Source: UBA1573 sp016794285 (GTDB lineage Bacteria > Pseudomonadota > Alphaproteobacteria > Micavibrionales > Micavibrionaceae). Taken from it: a stretch of 24,400 bases of DNA. Where the stretch lies: assembly GCA_016794285.1 (NCBI GenBank), contig JAEUKO010000027.1, positions 1-24,400 of the forward strand, written 5' to 3'. A program made the position numbers and the translations under genes. Shown here piece by piece: positions 16,630 through 23,923 of this stretch. The first letter of the stretch is position 1. Every line of letters starts with the position of its first letter. A model generated the notes under the pieces. That model ran no database searches and had not been told where the DNA came from. It saw only the letters and a program-made list of their open reading frames with translations.

Positions 16630-16872
16630 ATGTTGGTCAAAATAAAGTCATACGGCACTTTCCGGCGGATCAGCGAAACTCTTGATCTTGAAATTCCAGA
16701 AAGATCAACAGTTGGGCAGCTTAAAACACTCATGAGTCATCAGCTTCAAGGTCAAGATGCGCTGCTTGTTTTTGACTCTGTGTTGGCCAATGACCAAAGA
16801 ATTTTATCCGATGAGGATCTGGTGAACGCAGAAGAAAATCTTTCCATTCTTCCGCCAGTTTGCGGAGGGTGA
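16630..16872 (+). CDS. moaD: Molybdopterin synthase sulfur-carrier subunit MoaD
   Basis: MoaD is a ubiquitin-fold carrier; its C-terminal Gly-Gly is adenylated by MoeB and thiocarboxylated before sulfur is passed to precursor Z on MoaE. The 80-residue protein starts MLVKIKSYGTFRRI, has the charged DSVLANDQRILSDEDLVNAEENLSILPP core and ends CGG, with the essential GG at 79-80. TAGGAAATG provides the ribosome site. One base separates its TGA from the moaE ATG, matching the stoichiometric complex the two subunits form. Confidence 0.95.
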   Translation: MLVKIKSYGTFRRISETLDLEIPERSTVGQLKTLMSHQLQGQDALLVFDSVLANDQRILSDEDLVNAEENLSILPPVCGG

Positions 16873-16873
16873 C

Positions 16874-17353
16874 ATGAAGAAAAATATTTGTGTTGAGATA
16901 CTTGAAACGGAGCTTAGTCTTGAAAAAGCTTATGCCTTTGTAAGAGACCCCGCTCATGGAGCGGTCGATATTTTTGTTGGGACGGTCAGAAACAACCACT
17001 TGGGAAAAGCGGTTACGGGGCTTTCTTACGATGTTCATCCGACCTTGGCGCATCAAGCGGCACAGGTGATTTGTGAAGAGGCAATTCACCAATGGCCGGA
17101 AGCAAAAATTTACTTTGCTCATTACAAAGGCGAACAAAAAATTAGTGAAATGAGTGTTGTTATTGCGGTTAGCTGCGCGCATCGTGAAGAGGCCTTTGCG
17201 GCTTGTCGTTATATCATTGAAGAAGTTAAAAAGCGGATGCCGATTTGGAAGAATGAGCATTACCAAGATGAAAAAAGCGCATGGCTTTCTGGATCATCCC
17301 TCGTAAAAGATCAAAGCGAAAAACCCCGCGAGAGAAAAAGTGCTTATTGCTAA
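16874..17353 (+). CDS. moaE: Molybdopterin synthase catalytic subunit MoaE
   Basis: MoaE inserts two sulfurs into cyclic pyranopterin monophosphate using MoaD thiocarboxylate. The 159-residue protein has the family motifs GAVDIFVGTVRNNHLGKAV, LSYDVHP, and the active-site segment EVKKRMPIWKNEHYQD with both lysines in place. The C-terminal ~20 residues after WLSG are charged and non-conserved, and the last 14 bases overlap the mobA start. The ribosome site for this gene lies inside the end of moaD (GGAGGG). Confidence 0.95.
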   Translation: MKKNICVEILETELSLEKAYAFVRDPAHGAVDIFVGTVRNNHLGKAVTGLSYDVHPTLAHQAAQVICEEAIHQWPEAKIYFAHYKGEQKISEMSVVIAVSCAHREEAFAACRYIIEEVKKRMPIWKNEHYQDEKSAWLSGSSLVKDQSEKPRERKSAYC

Positions 17354-17912
17354 ACCATATAGGATCGGCATTCTCCTCGCCGGAGGAAAATCTTCTCGTA
17401 TGGGAGAAAATAAAGCCTTTTTGGAATTTCAAGGCGAAAAATTTGTTGATCGCATGGTAAGAATCTTATCTGAAACAGGCGTGGATGACGTCTTTGTGAG
17501 TGGAGACTTTGAAAAATATCAATGTATTCCAGATAAAATCTCAAACAAATTTGAGGGCCCTGCAGCAGCAATCTCTCATTGTCTTGAAAAGATTGAGAAA
17601 GATTGCCATGCCCTCTTTGTGCCCATTGATATGCCGTTTTTGACCGTTGACTGTTTGAAGGTTTTAATGGATTCTGAAGACGGATCTTTCTTCAGTGGTT
17701 TTCCCCTTCCGGCGTTCTTAAAAAGAACAGGGAGGGTCGAAGAGGGCCCCAAGAACGTGCGTGAGTTACTAATAAAATTGGGAGCTCGCCCCATTGAACT
17801 CCCTAAAAAATATGAACAGGATATGTTGAACATAAACACTCAAGAAGAGTGGCGGGAGGCCTTAAAAAATGAAACTAAAAATCGGAGAGCAAGAGTTTAT
17901 ATTCAAGATTAG
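17340..17912 (+). CDS. mobA: Molybdenum cofactor guanylyltransferase MobA
   Basis: MobA attaches GMP to Mo-molybdopterin, producing the dinucleotide cofactor used by nitrate reductase and other DMSO-reductase-family enzymes. The 190-residue protein has the nucleotide-binding loop ILLAGGKSSRMGENKAFL near residues 11-28, GPAAAISHCL, and the metal-binding PIDMPFL. I take the GTG at 17340, which overlaps moaE by 14 bases; no ATG lies between it and the conserved loop. The C-terminal ~15 residues after EEWREAL run over the start of the next gene by 44 bases. Its presence implies bis-MGD enzymes, consistent with narK nearby. Confidence 0.9.
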   Translation: MLIAKPYRIGILLAGGKSSRMGENKAFLEFQGEKFVDRMVRILSETGVDDVFVSGDFEKYQCIPDKISNKFEGPAAAISHCLEKIEKDCHALFVPIDMPFLTVDCLKVLMDSEDGSFFSGFPLPAFLKRTGRVEEGPKNVRELLIKLGARPIELPKKYEQDMLNINTQEEWREALKNETKNRRARVYIQD

Positions 17913-18210
17913 TGAAGAGGAATTATACAGTCTGCGTGCTGGAAAAACTTTGCGCTTGGAAGTTATAGTTTCCTGTGTTCCCATTGATGTGGTGGCGGCT
18001 TGCTCTGAGAAAGTGGACCACATGACTCTTAAAATAAACGCTGAAGCGTCTAACGTGAATCTGCGTTTGCTTGTCCCACCTCGGGAAGCTGAAAAGTTAG
18101 AAGCCATGGGGCGTAGCCGAGAGGGCGTTTCTTGTTCTCAGGACAAGGGGCCAACCATATCTTTACAAGTGGACTATCTGAAAGATTCACGGCGACAAGA
18201 AGCGGCGTAG
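17869..18210 (+). CDS. Unknown small protein, last gene of the moa operon
   Basis: I do not recognise this 113-residue protein with confidence. It begins MKLKIGEQEFIFKISEEEL, with alternating hydrophobic and charged residues suggesting beta strands, and has no signal peptide or membrane segment. Three cysteines are scattered (SCVP, ACSE, SCSQ). The ATG has a good GGGAGG nine bases upstream and overlaps the mobA 3' end by 44 bases, so it is probably translated with it. The start resembles short DUF7009-type proteins in my memory, but that is weak. Location suggests a role linked to molybdenum cofactor or a molybdoenzyme; no function is claimed. It converges on moeB with 8 bases between the stops. 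Confidence 0.75.
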   Translation: MKLKIGEQEFIFKISEEELYSLRAGKTLRLEVIVSCVPIDVVAACSEKVDHMTLKINAEASNVNLRLLVPPREAEKLEAMGRSREGVSCSQDKGPTISLQVDYLKDSRRQEAA

Positions 18211-18218
18211 GTTTTTTT

Positions 18219-19295
18219 CTATTCTTCGTCTTGCCACGATATATAGCCGCCGACTAGGTTATAGAGGTTGACGCATCCCTTGGCTTGAAGGATTTGTGCT
18301 GCCCTCAAGCTGCGTGCTCCAGAGCGGCAGTAGAGGATTGTGGCATTATCACGGGGAAGGACCGTTGGTACTTCATCGGACAGGATGAGGGAAGAAAGGG
18401 GCAAATGAGAGGCTCCTTCAATATGGCCTAGATCCCATTCTTCTTGTTCCCTGACATCTATAAAGAAAGCATTTTTCATCTGTTTGGCTTGTTGAACTGT
18501 AACCTCATGAATGAGGGTGCAGTTTGGAGAGAGGACCTCAAGTCTTATCCTCTCGGGGGGCAGAGAACAAACAGGACAGAGAGGATTTTTATGCAAGGTT
18601 CTCAAAGAAGTCTCCATAGTTCGCGTGTCAATGGTCCATAATTTCCCGATCAGCGGAGAAAAACTTTCATGGCCAACAATGAGCTGAATGGTTTGCAGGG
18701 CTTGGGTAACCCCAACAAGGCCAGCAACAGAGCCAATGACTCCCGCTTCGGCACAACTCTGCACAGAAGCCTTGGGAGGAGAGGGGTATAAACACCGATA
18801 ACAGGGTCCGTGCTCCGCCCCGAAAATTGAGACTTGACCATCAAACCCCTGAATGGCTCCATAGACCAGAATTTTTCTATTTTTTATGACGGCATCATTG
18901 ATAAGAAATTTTGTAGAAAAATTGTCTGTGCCATCTACGATAAGGTCGTAGTTTTTTATTGAAGACTCTATGTTGTCTTTGCCCAAACTCTCAGGAAATA
19001 CCTCAAGGCGAATGTCTGGATTCAAGGATTGAAGACGAAGCTTTGCCGCCTCAGCCTTATTTTTTCCAACATCTTGTGTCGTGTACAAAATTTGTCTTTG
19101 CAGATTGCTCTCATCGACCTTGTCAAAATCAGCAATGCCAATTTTTCCCACGCCAGCGGCTGCCAAGTATAACAAGGCAGGGGATCCAAGCCCCCCAGCC
19201 CCTACGCAAAGAACCGAAGCGGCCGCAAGTTTAGACTGTCCCAACTCTCCAACTTCAGGGAGGATCATTTGTCGTTGATACCGGTTGAGTGCCAC
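18219..19295 (-). CDS. moeB: MoeB-type adenylyltransferase fused to a rhodanese domain
   Basis: The first ~245 of 358 residues are a ThiF/MoeB E1-like domain: NRYQRQMILPEVGELGQ, the nucleotide loop G32-AGGLG37, DFDKVDESNLQRQ, DGTDNFSTKFL and two CxxC pairs (CYRC, CPVC) that bind zinc. A rhodanese domain follows (about 262-358), with IDVREQEEWDLGHIEGA and active loop C323-RSGAR. It should adenylate the MoaD C-terminus and supply sulfur, as in MoeZ/MOCS3-type fusions; ThiS or other carriers are possible partners too. Start is GTG at 19295 with AGGAA eight bases before. It reads against the moa operon, so it is separately controlled. Confidence 0.92.
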   Translation of the reverse strand: MALNRYQRQMILPEVGELGQSKLAAASVLCVGAGGLGSPALLYLAAAGVGKIGIADFDKVDESNLQRQILYTTQDVGKNKAEAAKLRLQSLNPDIRLEVFPESLGKDNIESSIKNYDLIVDGTDNFSTKFLINDAVIKNRKILVYGAIQGFDGQVSIFGAEHGPCYRCLYPSPPKASVQSCAEAGVIGSVAGLVGVTQALQTIQLIVGHESFSPLIGKLWTIDTRTMETSLRTLHKNPLCPVCSLPPERIRLEVLSPNCTLIHEVTVQQAKQMKNAFFIDVREQEEWDLGHIEGASHLPLSSLILSDEVPTVLPRDNATILYCRSGARSLRAAQILQAKGCVNLYNLVGGYISWQDEE

Positions 19296-19330
19296 GAAGT
19301 TGGTTCCTGATGATCTGGCAAAAAGGGAAT

Positions 19331-19639
19331 CTAATTCCGAGAAGGGCAGCTATAGGCTTTGCCGGTCAGAGTATATTTATTCCCTTTTTCTACGGGTTGG
19401 CCAATAACAACGGCATTTGCTCCTAAGCGAAGCGCCGATTCTTTGGCAAGCTCTATCAGTTTGTCGCGCGTCGTTTCTGTGAAAACTCCGAAATAGGGAG
19501 CTTCGCTGTAAACATTGCCTTTTTCTTTGCAGGGTTGCTCTAAGCCAGCGGGAATGACGTTAACAACCTCGGGGGCATAATCTGTGACGCAGGCGGACAA
19601 AAGAATGCAAGCCAGCGCGGAATAGAAAAAAAGTTTCAT
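19331..19639 (-). CDS. Small lipoprotein, DUF4156/RcsF-like
   Basis: A 102-residue predicted lipoprotein. The N-terminus has a short signal peptide and lipobox LSAC, so the mature protein would start at Cys17. The body holds a cysteine (EQPCKEKG) and a second near the C-terminus (AYSCPS), with KESALRLGANAVVIG between, a pattern I associate with DUF4156 and RcsF-like stress-sensing lipoproteins. A disulfide between the two is likely. Ribosome site AAGGA lies ten bases before the ATG. It is 35 bases downstream of moeB's start on the same strand, but the join of their functions is not evident. Family assignment is tentative. Confidence 0.78.
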   Translation of the reverse strand: MKLFFYSALACILLSACVTDYAPEVVNVIPAGLEQPCKEKGNVYSEAPYFGVFTETTRDKLIELAKESALRLGANAVVIGQPVEKGNKYTLTGKAYSCPSRN

Positions 19640-19669
19640 AGGTCAAAATTCCTTTCGGGAGTACTTACC

Positions 19670-19698
19670 TTGTATAAACCAGTGATTGGTCCTATAAC
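19670..19698 (+). promoter_or_regulatory. Possible promoter of the methyltransferase gene
   Basis: TTGTAT (19670-19675), 17-base spacer, then TATAAC (19693-19698, five of six consensus positions). Transcription would start near 19705, 40 bases before the ATG. The -35 is poor. The 105-base spacer is divergent with the lipoprotein gene and shows no other clear motif. Confidence 0.35.
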
Positions 19699-19744
19699 AC
19701 TCCTTCGAAACTAGGGCAAACTCGGGGAATGGGTCAAGGTTCAA

Positions 19745-20473
19745 ATGGCAGATCGGGACTACGAAGGAAAAAAGAATCTGGAAATTATGGATGAGGCTGT
19801 TAATTACAACAGGTTCATTCTGTCTGAAATTATGGCCGTTTTCCCGAATCGTGGGAGCAGGATACTTGATTTTGGAGCCGGACGGGGTGTCTTCGCCAAG
19901 GCCATGAGAGAGCAGGGTTATCAAAATATCATGTGCTTGGAGCCAGACCCTTCGTTCCGACAAGACCTTCAAGATAATGGGTTTGTGGCGGTTCACTCAA
20001 TGGAAGATATTCCAGATAACACGCTGGACGGGATCTATGCGATCAATGTCCTAGAACATATTTCAGAGCATGAGGAAATTGTTCGGTCATGGTTTGATAA
20101 ACTCAAAGGCGGTGCAAAGTCTTATGCCTATGTTCCCGCCTTCCAGTTCTTGTGGTCCGATCTTGATACACAAGTTGGTCATGTTCGGCGGTATAACCGG
20201 AAGGGCCTTGAATCCCTGTTCGGGAAGAATGGCTTCTTGCTTGAGCAATGTTCTTATGCCGATTCAGCAGGAATTCCAGCAACCCTTTACTTGAACTTGT
20301 TCAAGCGGGGGACAGGGGAAATCAGTTCTTCAATGGTTCGTCTTTATGATCGGTATTTCTTCCCACTGAGTCGAATGGCGGACAAGGCTTTTCGGTATGT
20401 TGCAGGAAAGAACGTTCACCTGACTGCTCAGAAACCCCCACAAACCTCGCAAACAGCCAGTCAAGAAGCATAA
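19745..20473 (+). CDS. Class I SAM-dependent methyltransferase
   Basis: A 242-residue soluble methyltransferase of unknown substrate. The SAM-binding motif I is ILDFGAGRGVFAKAM (about residues 40-54), followed by an acidic residue at the end of strand 2 (CLEPDPS) and DGIYAINVLEHISEHEE, typical of UbiG/Methyltransf_11-type enzymes. The C-terminal segment (RYFFPLSRMADKAFRYVAGKN..LTAQKP) is common in methyltransferases found beside polysaccharide or lipid glycosyltransferase genes. AAGG lies five bases before the ATG. Its last 152 bases run antisense over the 3' end of the next gene, a membrane protein with GT-C-like features, which suggests but does not prove a shared envelope role. Confidence 0.85.
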   Translation: MADRDYEGKKNLEIMDEAVNYNRFILSEIMAVFPNRGSRILDFGAGRGVFAKAMREQGYQNIMCLEPDPSFRQDLQDNGFVAVHSMEDIPDNTLDGIYAINVLEHISEHEEIVRSWFDKLKGGAKSYAYVPAFQFLWSDLDTQVGHVRRYNRKGLESLFGKNGFLLEQCSYADSAGIPATLYLNLFKRGTGEISSSMVRLYDRYFFPLSRMADKAFRYVAGKNVHLTAQKPPQTSQTASQEA

Positions 20474-21737
20474 GCGAAGGAAGCCCTGCGGCGAGGATAA
20501 GCGGCCCCCATGCGGCGGACAGATAGCGTGAGACGGCTATACAGCTAAGGCCGATAAGAAGCGTGTATCCTTGCATGAACAAGGAGGCAAGGAAAATAGG
20601 CTTCCAGTTTTCCGGCATCGCGGCACTTCCCCGCCAGAGCGTAACAAACACCCCGCCTATAGAAACAAGAAGAGTTGCGGCTCCTATGCACAAGATCCCG
20701 CTGCGAATAAGAAATTGAAGCAGGCTAGGTTCTCTTTCGTCAAAAATAATCCATGAACCAAAGTCATGATAGAGGGCGTTCTTTAGGTAAGAAAAGGGAT
20801 ATTCCTTTATGTAGGCCTTTCCTGTCTCGAACATAAAAGATTCAACGCTGGGGGCGGTTGCTTCGGTGGCTCCTTGGCGCAGGCGTTCGGGAGGGTAGCG
20901 GTATTGCGCCCAGCCTTCTATATCGCGGTAAGTATTAAAACGGTTGAAGCTGTTTGGAATGTCCTTGAGGGAGTCCAGTTTTGGTTGCATGACCATTTGC
21001 AGGTCTTTGCCAAACTCCGGCGCGGGGTATTGCGTAGGAGGAGGCTGGTCCATCATAGCAGCCTTTGCGAAAAGGGTGATCCCAAGTAAATCATTCTTAT
21101 TCGGGCCATGATGGCGTTCGTGAATATAAGATTGCAGAAGAGCGGAGATTAAAATAGGAAGCAGGATTGCAGGAAAAACCATTTTTAATCTTTGTTGTAC
21201 AGATGGCCACGAGAGAGCCAAGATAAACACAAACAACGGAACAAGCGCATAAGAAACAGGCCGCAAACAAATTCCAATCCCGATAAGGGTTGACATTCCA
21301 GCGATGTAGGAAATTTTCTTCTTGTCAAAGTAGAGCAGAAGCAGGCTGAAAAACAGAACAAGAAGCGTCGAAAACAATGAATCGGTGAGAATAAGAAGGA
21401 CAAATTCAGGGTAGTTGAAAACATTGGCCAGTCCGGCCAGAACGATCAAAAATCCCATCCACCATTTTTTCGTGAAACGGTGGACAGCCTCTCCCAGAAG
21501 GCCAAACGAAAAACAATAAGTGAAAATCTGGAAGGGAATAATAGAGTCGTAACTTCCAAATATATCTTTGAACGTCCATAAAAGATAAGGATAGAGAAAA
21601 GTTCTCATCGGCGCGAACTGAATATAACTTTCACTATCCGGTGACATGAAATTAGGGTGCGGATAAAACCACGAAATCCCGATCCACGCCAACAGGCAAG
21701 GTATCCACAGGGCAAGTCTCAACCAAATTGTTTTCAT
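20322..21737 (-). CDS. Polytopic membrane protein, GT-C glycosyltransferase-like
   Basis: A 471-residue integral membrane protein with about ten hydrophobic segments. After the first segment comes an extracytoplasmic loop with PDSESYIQFAPMRTFLYPYL, then NYPEFVLLILTDSLFSTLL and a cytoplasmic-side RPVSYALVP. Acidic residues in the first loop and this pattern recall GT-C enzymes, such as ArnT- and PMT-like transferases that use polyprenyl-linked sugars. No assigned substrate. A soluble loop of ~100 residues (about 225-325) separates the two membrane blocks. The final ~45 residues are hydrophilic and look like read-through over the convergent methyltransferase. No strong ribosome site precedes the ATG. 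Confidence 0.8.
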   Translation of the reverse strand: MKTIWLRLALWIPCLLAWIGISWFYPHPNFMSPDSESYIQFAPMRTFLYPYLLWTFKDIFGSYDSIIPFQIFTYCFSFGLLGEAVHRFTKKWWMGFLIVLAGLANVFNYPEFVLLILTDSLFSTLLVLFFSLLLLYFDKKKISYIAGMSTLIGIGICLRPVSYALVPLFVFILALSWPSVQQRLKMVFPAILLPILISALLQSYIHERHHGPNKNDLLGITLFAKAAMMDQPPPTQYPAPEFGKDLQMVMQPKLDSLKDIPNSFNRFNTYRDIEGWAQYRYPPERLRQGATEATAPSVESFMFETGKAYIKEYPFSYLKNALYHDFGSWIIFDEREPSLLQFLIRSGILCIGAATLLVSIGGVFVTLWRGSAAMPENWKPIFLASLFMQGYTLLIGLSCIAVSRYLSAAWGPLILAAGLPSLMLLDWLFARFVGVSEQSGERSFLQHTEKPCPPFDSVGRNTDHKDEPLKN

Positions 21738-21846
21738 AGCGGATCGTCTTTTTAGGTGAACAACAAACGAAAGGGGCCTTCAAAAGGGAGAAACTTTATT
21801 ATAAACAGGATGTTAAATAAAACGCAACGCATGGATCAACCAAGTT

Positions 21847-23103
21847 ATGATTTCTTACGAACACGCAAGGCAGATTGTTACACGAGAGGCTCAAGCTTTT
21901 GGGGTCCGTTTTATGTCTCAGGAAGAGGTGAGTTTGTCTTGCGCTGTGGGAAGAGTGCTGGCGGAACCTGTGGTTGCGCCCCTTTCCATCCAACCATTTG
22001 ATAATTCGGCGATGGATGGATATGCGGTTCTGCGCTCGGACTTGTCGGGAGCTTCGAGTGCCCATCCGGTTTTTCTCAAAAAAGAGGGCGTGATTGCCGC
22101 AGGCGACTGCGCAACGCATACGGCCTTACAAAGCGGGACGTGTCTTCAGATTATGACCGGAGCCCCCCTTCCGCAAGGAGCCGATGCCGTCATTCCCGTT
22201 GAACAAGTCATGCAGAAGGATGGCGGGGTCGCGTGTTCTTTTTGTCCATCTATAGGGAATCATATTCGAAAAGCGGGGGCGGATATTCTAGCCGGAACGC
22301 AAATCATGCTGGCCGGACATCGCGTCACCTCGTCAGATATTTTGCCTTTGGCCAGTCTTGGGGTGTCCTCGGTTAAAGTCTTCAGAAAACTTCGGGTTGC
22401 TTTTCTGGCCACAGGAAAAGAATTGGTCAGTGACCTATCCCAACCTTTACAGATGGGCCAGATATACAATTCCAATTTGCCCTATGCAAAAGCTGTTTTG
22501 GAAGTTCTGGGGGTAGATTGTGTTGAAACGATTACTATTCCAGATGATCCAGCGCATTTGGTTGGAGTCTTAAAACAATTGGGGACAAGCCAGTTAGATG
22601 TGATTATTTCAAGCGGGGCGGTATCTGCCGGCTCTTTTGATTTTGTCCGCGAAAGTCTTGAAGAAACAGGGGCTGAAATTCTCTTCCACAAGGTCAAAAT
22701 GAAACCCGGGAAGCCAAATCTTTTTGCGCGGCTTCCTGATGGAGTGCTTTATTTTGGTCTTCCCGGGAATCCTTCGGCCACAGCGGCAGGACTTCGCTTT
22801 TTTGTGGAGCCTGCTATCAGGGAGATATACAGACAAAAACCAGAGCGTTCCTTGCGTGTGAGGGTAGAATCTTCGTATCGCAAGAAAGCAGGGCTACAGA
22901 TTTTCTTGAAGGCAAAATTGTTCTTAAAGCAAGACGGTGGCTTTGGGGTGACTTTTTTAGAGGGGCAGGAATCCTTTATGGTCCATCCCTTTTTGAAAAT
23001 GAACTGCTGGGCGGTCTTGCCTGAAGAGTCCGAAGGGGTGCAAGACGGTGATTTTGTTGACGTTTATTTTCTGAGTTCGGAGCAAACGCTGGCCCTATCC
23101 TGA
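21847..23103 (+). CDS. moeA: Molybdopterin molybdenumtransferase MoeA
   Basis: MoeA inserts molybdate into adenylated molybdopterin, completing Mo-molybdopterin after the MogA step. The 418-residue protein has the expected parts: MISYEHARQIVTREA, QPFDNSAMDGYAVLRSD, IMTGAPLPQGADAVIPVEQ, the domain III VAFLATGKELV, ISSGAVSAGSFDFVRE, KMKPGKP and GLPGNPSATA, and a C-terminal beta domain. ATG at 21847 has no convincing ribosome site; the upstream 110 bases are A/T-rich with a TATAAA-like stretch near 21800, a possible -10. The 3' end overlaps the convergent Crp/Fnr gene by 9 bases. Confidence 0.95.
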   Translation: MISYEHARQIVTREAQAFGVRFMSQEEVSLSCAVGRVLAEPVVAPLSIQPFDNSAMDGYAVLRSDLSGASSAHPVFLKKEGVIAAGDCATHTALQSGTCLQIMTGAPLPQGADAVIPVEQVMQKDGGVACSFCPSIGNHIRKAGADILAGTQIMLAGHRVTSSDILPLASLGVSSVKVFRKLRVAFLATGKELVSDLSQPLQMGQIYNSNLPYAKAVLEVLGVDCVETITIPDDPAHLVGVLKQLGTSQLDVIISSGAVSAGSFDFVRESLEETGAEILFHKVKMKPGKPNLFARLPDGVLYFGLPGNPSATAAGLRFFVEPAIREIYRQKPERSLRVRVESSYRKKAGLQIFLKAKLFLKQDGGFGVTFLEGQESFMVHPFLKMNCWAVLPEESEGVQDGDFVDVYFLSSEQTLALS

Positions 23104-23871
23104 TTTTTTATGACGGGGGCAGGTTGCGTAAGACTTTTTGCTACCTTCGGCGCATAAAGACTCAGTATCCGAATCGCAAAAGAGACAAAGGTCGTGAGAT
23201 GTCTTCATTTGGACCTTATCTTCGCCGATTGTAATTCCAATATTTTTCATTTTGCAAAGCGTTCTTGAAAAAGTTTCGGCGGTCATACCAAGATAGTTGG
23301 CGACCATGGATTTTCTGAAAGGGAAGAAGAACTCTAAATTGCCTTTTCCCCGCTCCAGAAATTTAACCAACAGATAGTACCCAACCCGCTGAATCGGCGT
23401 TTTGATATTCATAGCCTCAATTTGGTACATGGCATTTTTGTAGTGGTAGGTGACAATTTGCAGCAAATTATTGGCAAACATGGCATCTCTTGCCGCGAGA
23501 GTCTTTACAATATTTTCTGGAATAAAGATCAAACGTGACTCTGTAACAGCCTGAACCGTGATGGGGGAGGGGCTTCCCATAAACAAAACAGCTTCCATGC
23601 AGGTGTCGGCAGGTTGCAGCATCCGAATGGTTGCCTCTTTTCCTGTATCGTCTATGCGGAGTGTTCGGACTGTTCCAGAGAGGACCAGAAAAACAAATTC
23701 TGGAGAATCTCCCTGTTGAACCAGAATGCGGCCTGCCTCTACGGAGTGAGATGTAGAGGCATCAAGAATGTAATCCAGACTCTCTGTACTTAATCCACGA
23801 AGCAAGCGTGGCAGAGAATCTCCCTCTGTCAGCACAGATAATTTTTCGTAGTCACTTTTTTGCAGGGGCAT
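23095..23871 (-). CDS. Crp/Fnr-family regulator with C-terminal cysteine cluster (next to narK)
   Basis: A 258-residue transcription factor of the Crp/Fnr fold: N-terminal cyclic-nucleotide-binding-type barrel (ILVQQGDSPEFVFLVLSGTVRTLR, AVLFMGSPSPITVQAV), dimer helix, and HTH (FPFRKSMVANYLGMTAETFSRTLCKMKNIGI). No N-terminal Fnr cysteines. After the HTH are C229, C232, C240 and C251 (CxxC-x7-C-x10-C), in a basic tail ending PRHKKSG. The tail position parallels the other regulator in this window, though the spacing differs. Divergent from narK across an Fnr-type box, so a nitrate/NO or oxygen-linked role is likely but inferred. No clear Shine-Dalgarno precedes the ATG. Confidence 0.88.
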   Translation of the reverse strand: MPLQKSDYEKLSVLTEGDSLPRLLRGLSTESLDYILDASTSHSVEAGRILVQQGDSPEFVFLVLSGTVRTLRIDDTGKEATIRMLQPADTCMEAVLFMGSPSPITVQAVTESRLIFIPENIVKTLAARDAMFANNLLQIVTYHYKNAMYQIEAMNIKTPIQRVGYYLLVKFLERGKGNLEFFFPFRKSMVANYLGMTAETFSRTLCKMKNIGITIGEDKVQMKTSHDLCLFCDSDTESLCAEGSKKSYATCPRHKKSG

Positions 23872-23894
23872 GGGTCAAACCGTCACAGGGGGAC

Positions 23895-23923
23895 ATATTA
23901 TTCAGTATCTTGATCTAAATCAA
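23895..23923 (-). promoter_or_regulatory. Possible promoter of the minus-strand regulator, overlapped by the Fnr box
   Basis: On the minus strand TTGATT (23923-23918), a 17-base spacer and TAATAT (23900-23895) form a plausible sigma-70 promoter with a start near 23888, 17 bases before the ATG. Its -35 lies inside the Fnr-type box at 23910-23923, so the bound regulator would block it while activating narK. Inferred from spacing. Confidence 0.4.
23910..23923. promoter_or_regulatory. Fnr/Anr/Dnr-type operator between regulator gene and narK
   Basis: TTGATCTAAATCAA is a perfect TTGAT-N4-ATCAA box. A third half-site TTGAT lies six bases further on (23930-23934), and AAATCAAG/CTTGATTT (23917-23924 with 23929-23936) is a perfect 8-bp inverted repeat with TCAG between, so a second overlapping site is possible. 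A class II promoter for narK would start near 23958 with AAAAAT (23946-23951) as a weak -10. The box and its following GTCAG match the moaA box. Confidence 0.83.

Noticed and set aside
16173..17266. Two consecutive minus-strand frames opposite moaCB, moaD and moaE
   Set aside because: Low-complexity translations opposite conserved genes in a compact operon; no start signals.
18203..18253. Weak inverted repeat around the convergent stops of the unknown gene and moeB, with a T run
   Set aside because: The arms are only five bases and about 40 bases apart, too weak for a terminator.
19643..19996. Minus-strand frame opposite the methyltransferase start
   Set aside because: Covers the conserved SAM-binding region of the opposite gene and the divergent spacer; no ribosome site or known motif.
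21756..22001. Plus-strand frame overlapping the moeA start
   Set aside because: The moeA frame holds the conserved family sequence over the same bases; this frame's translation has no motif.
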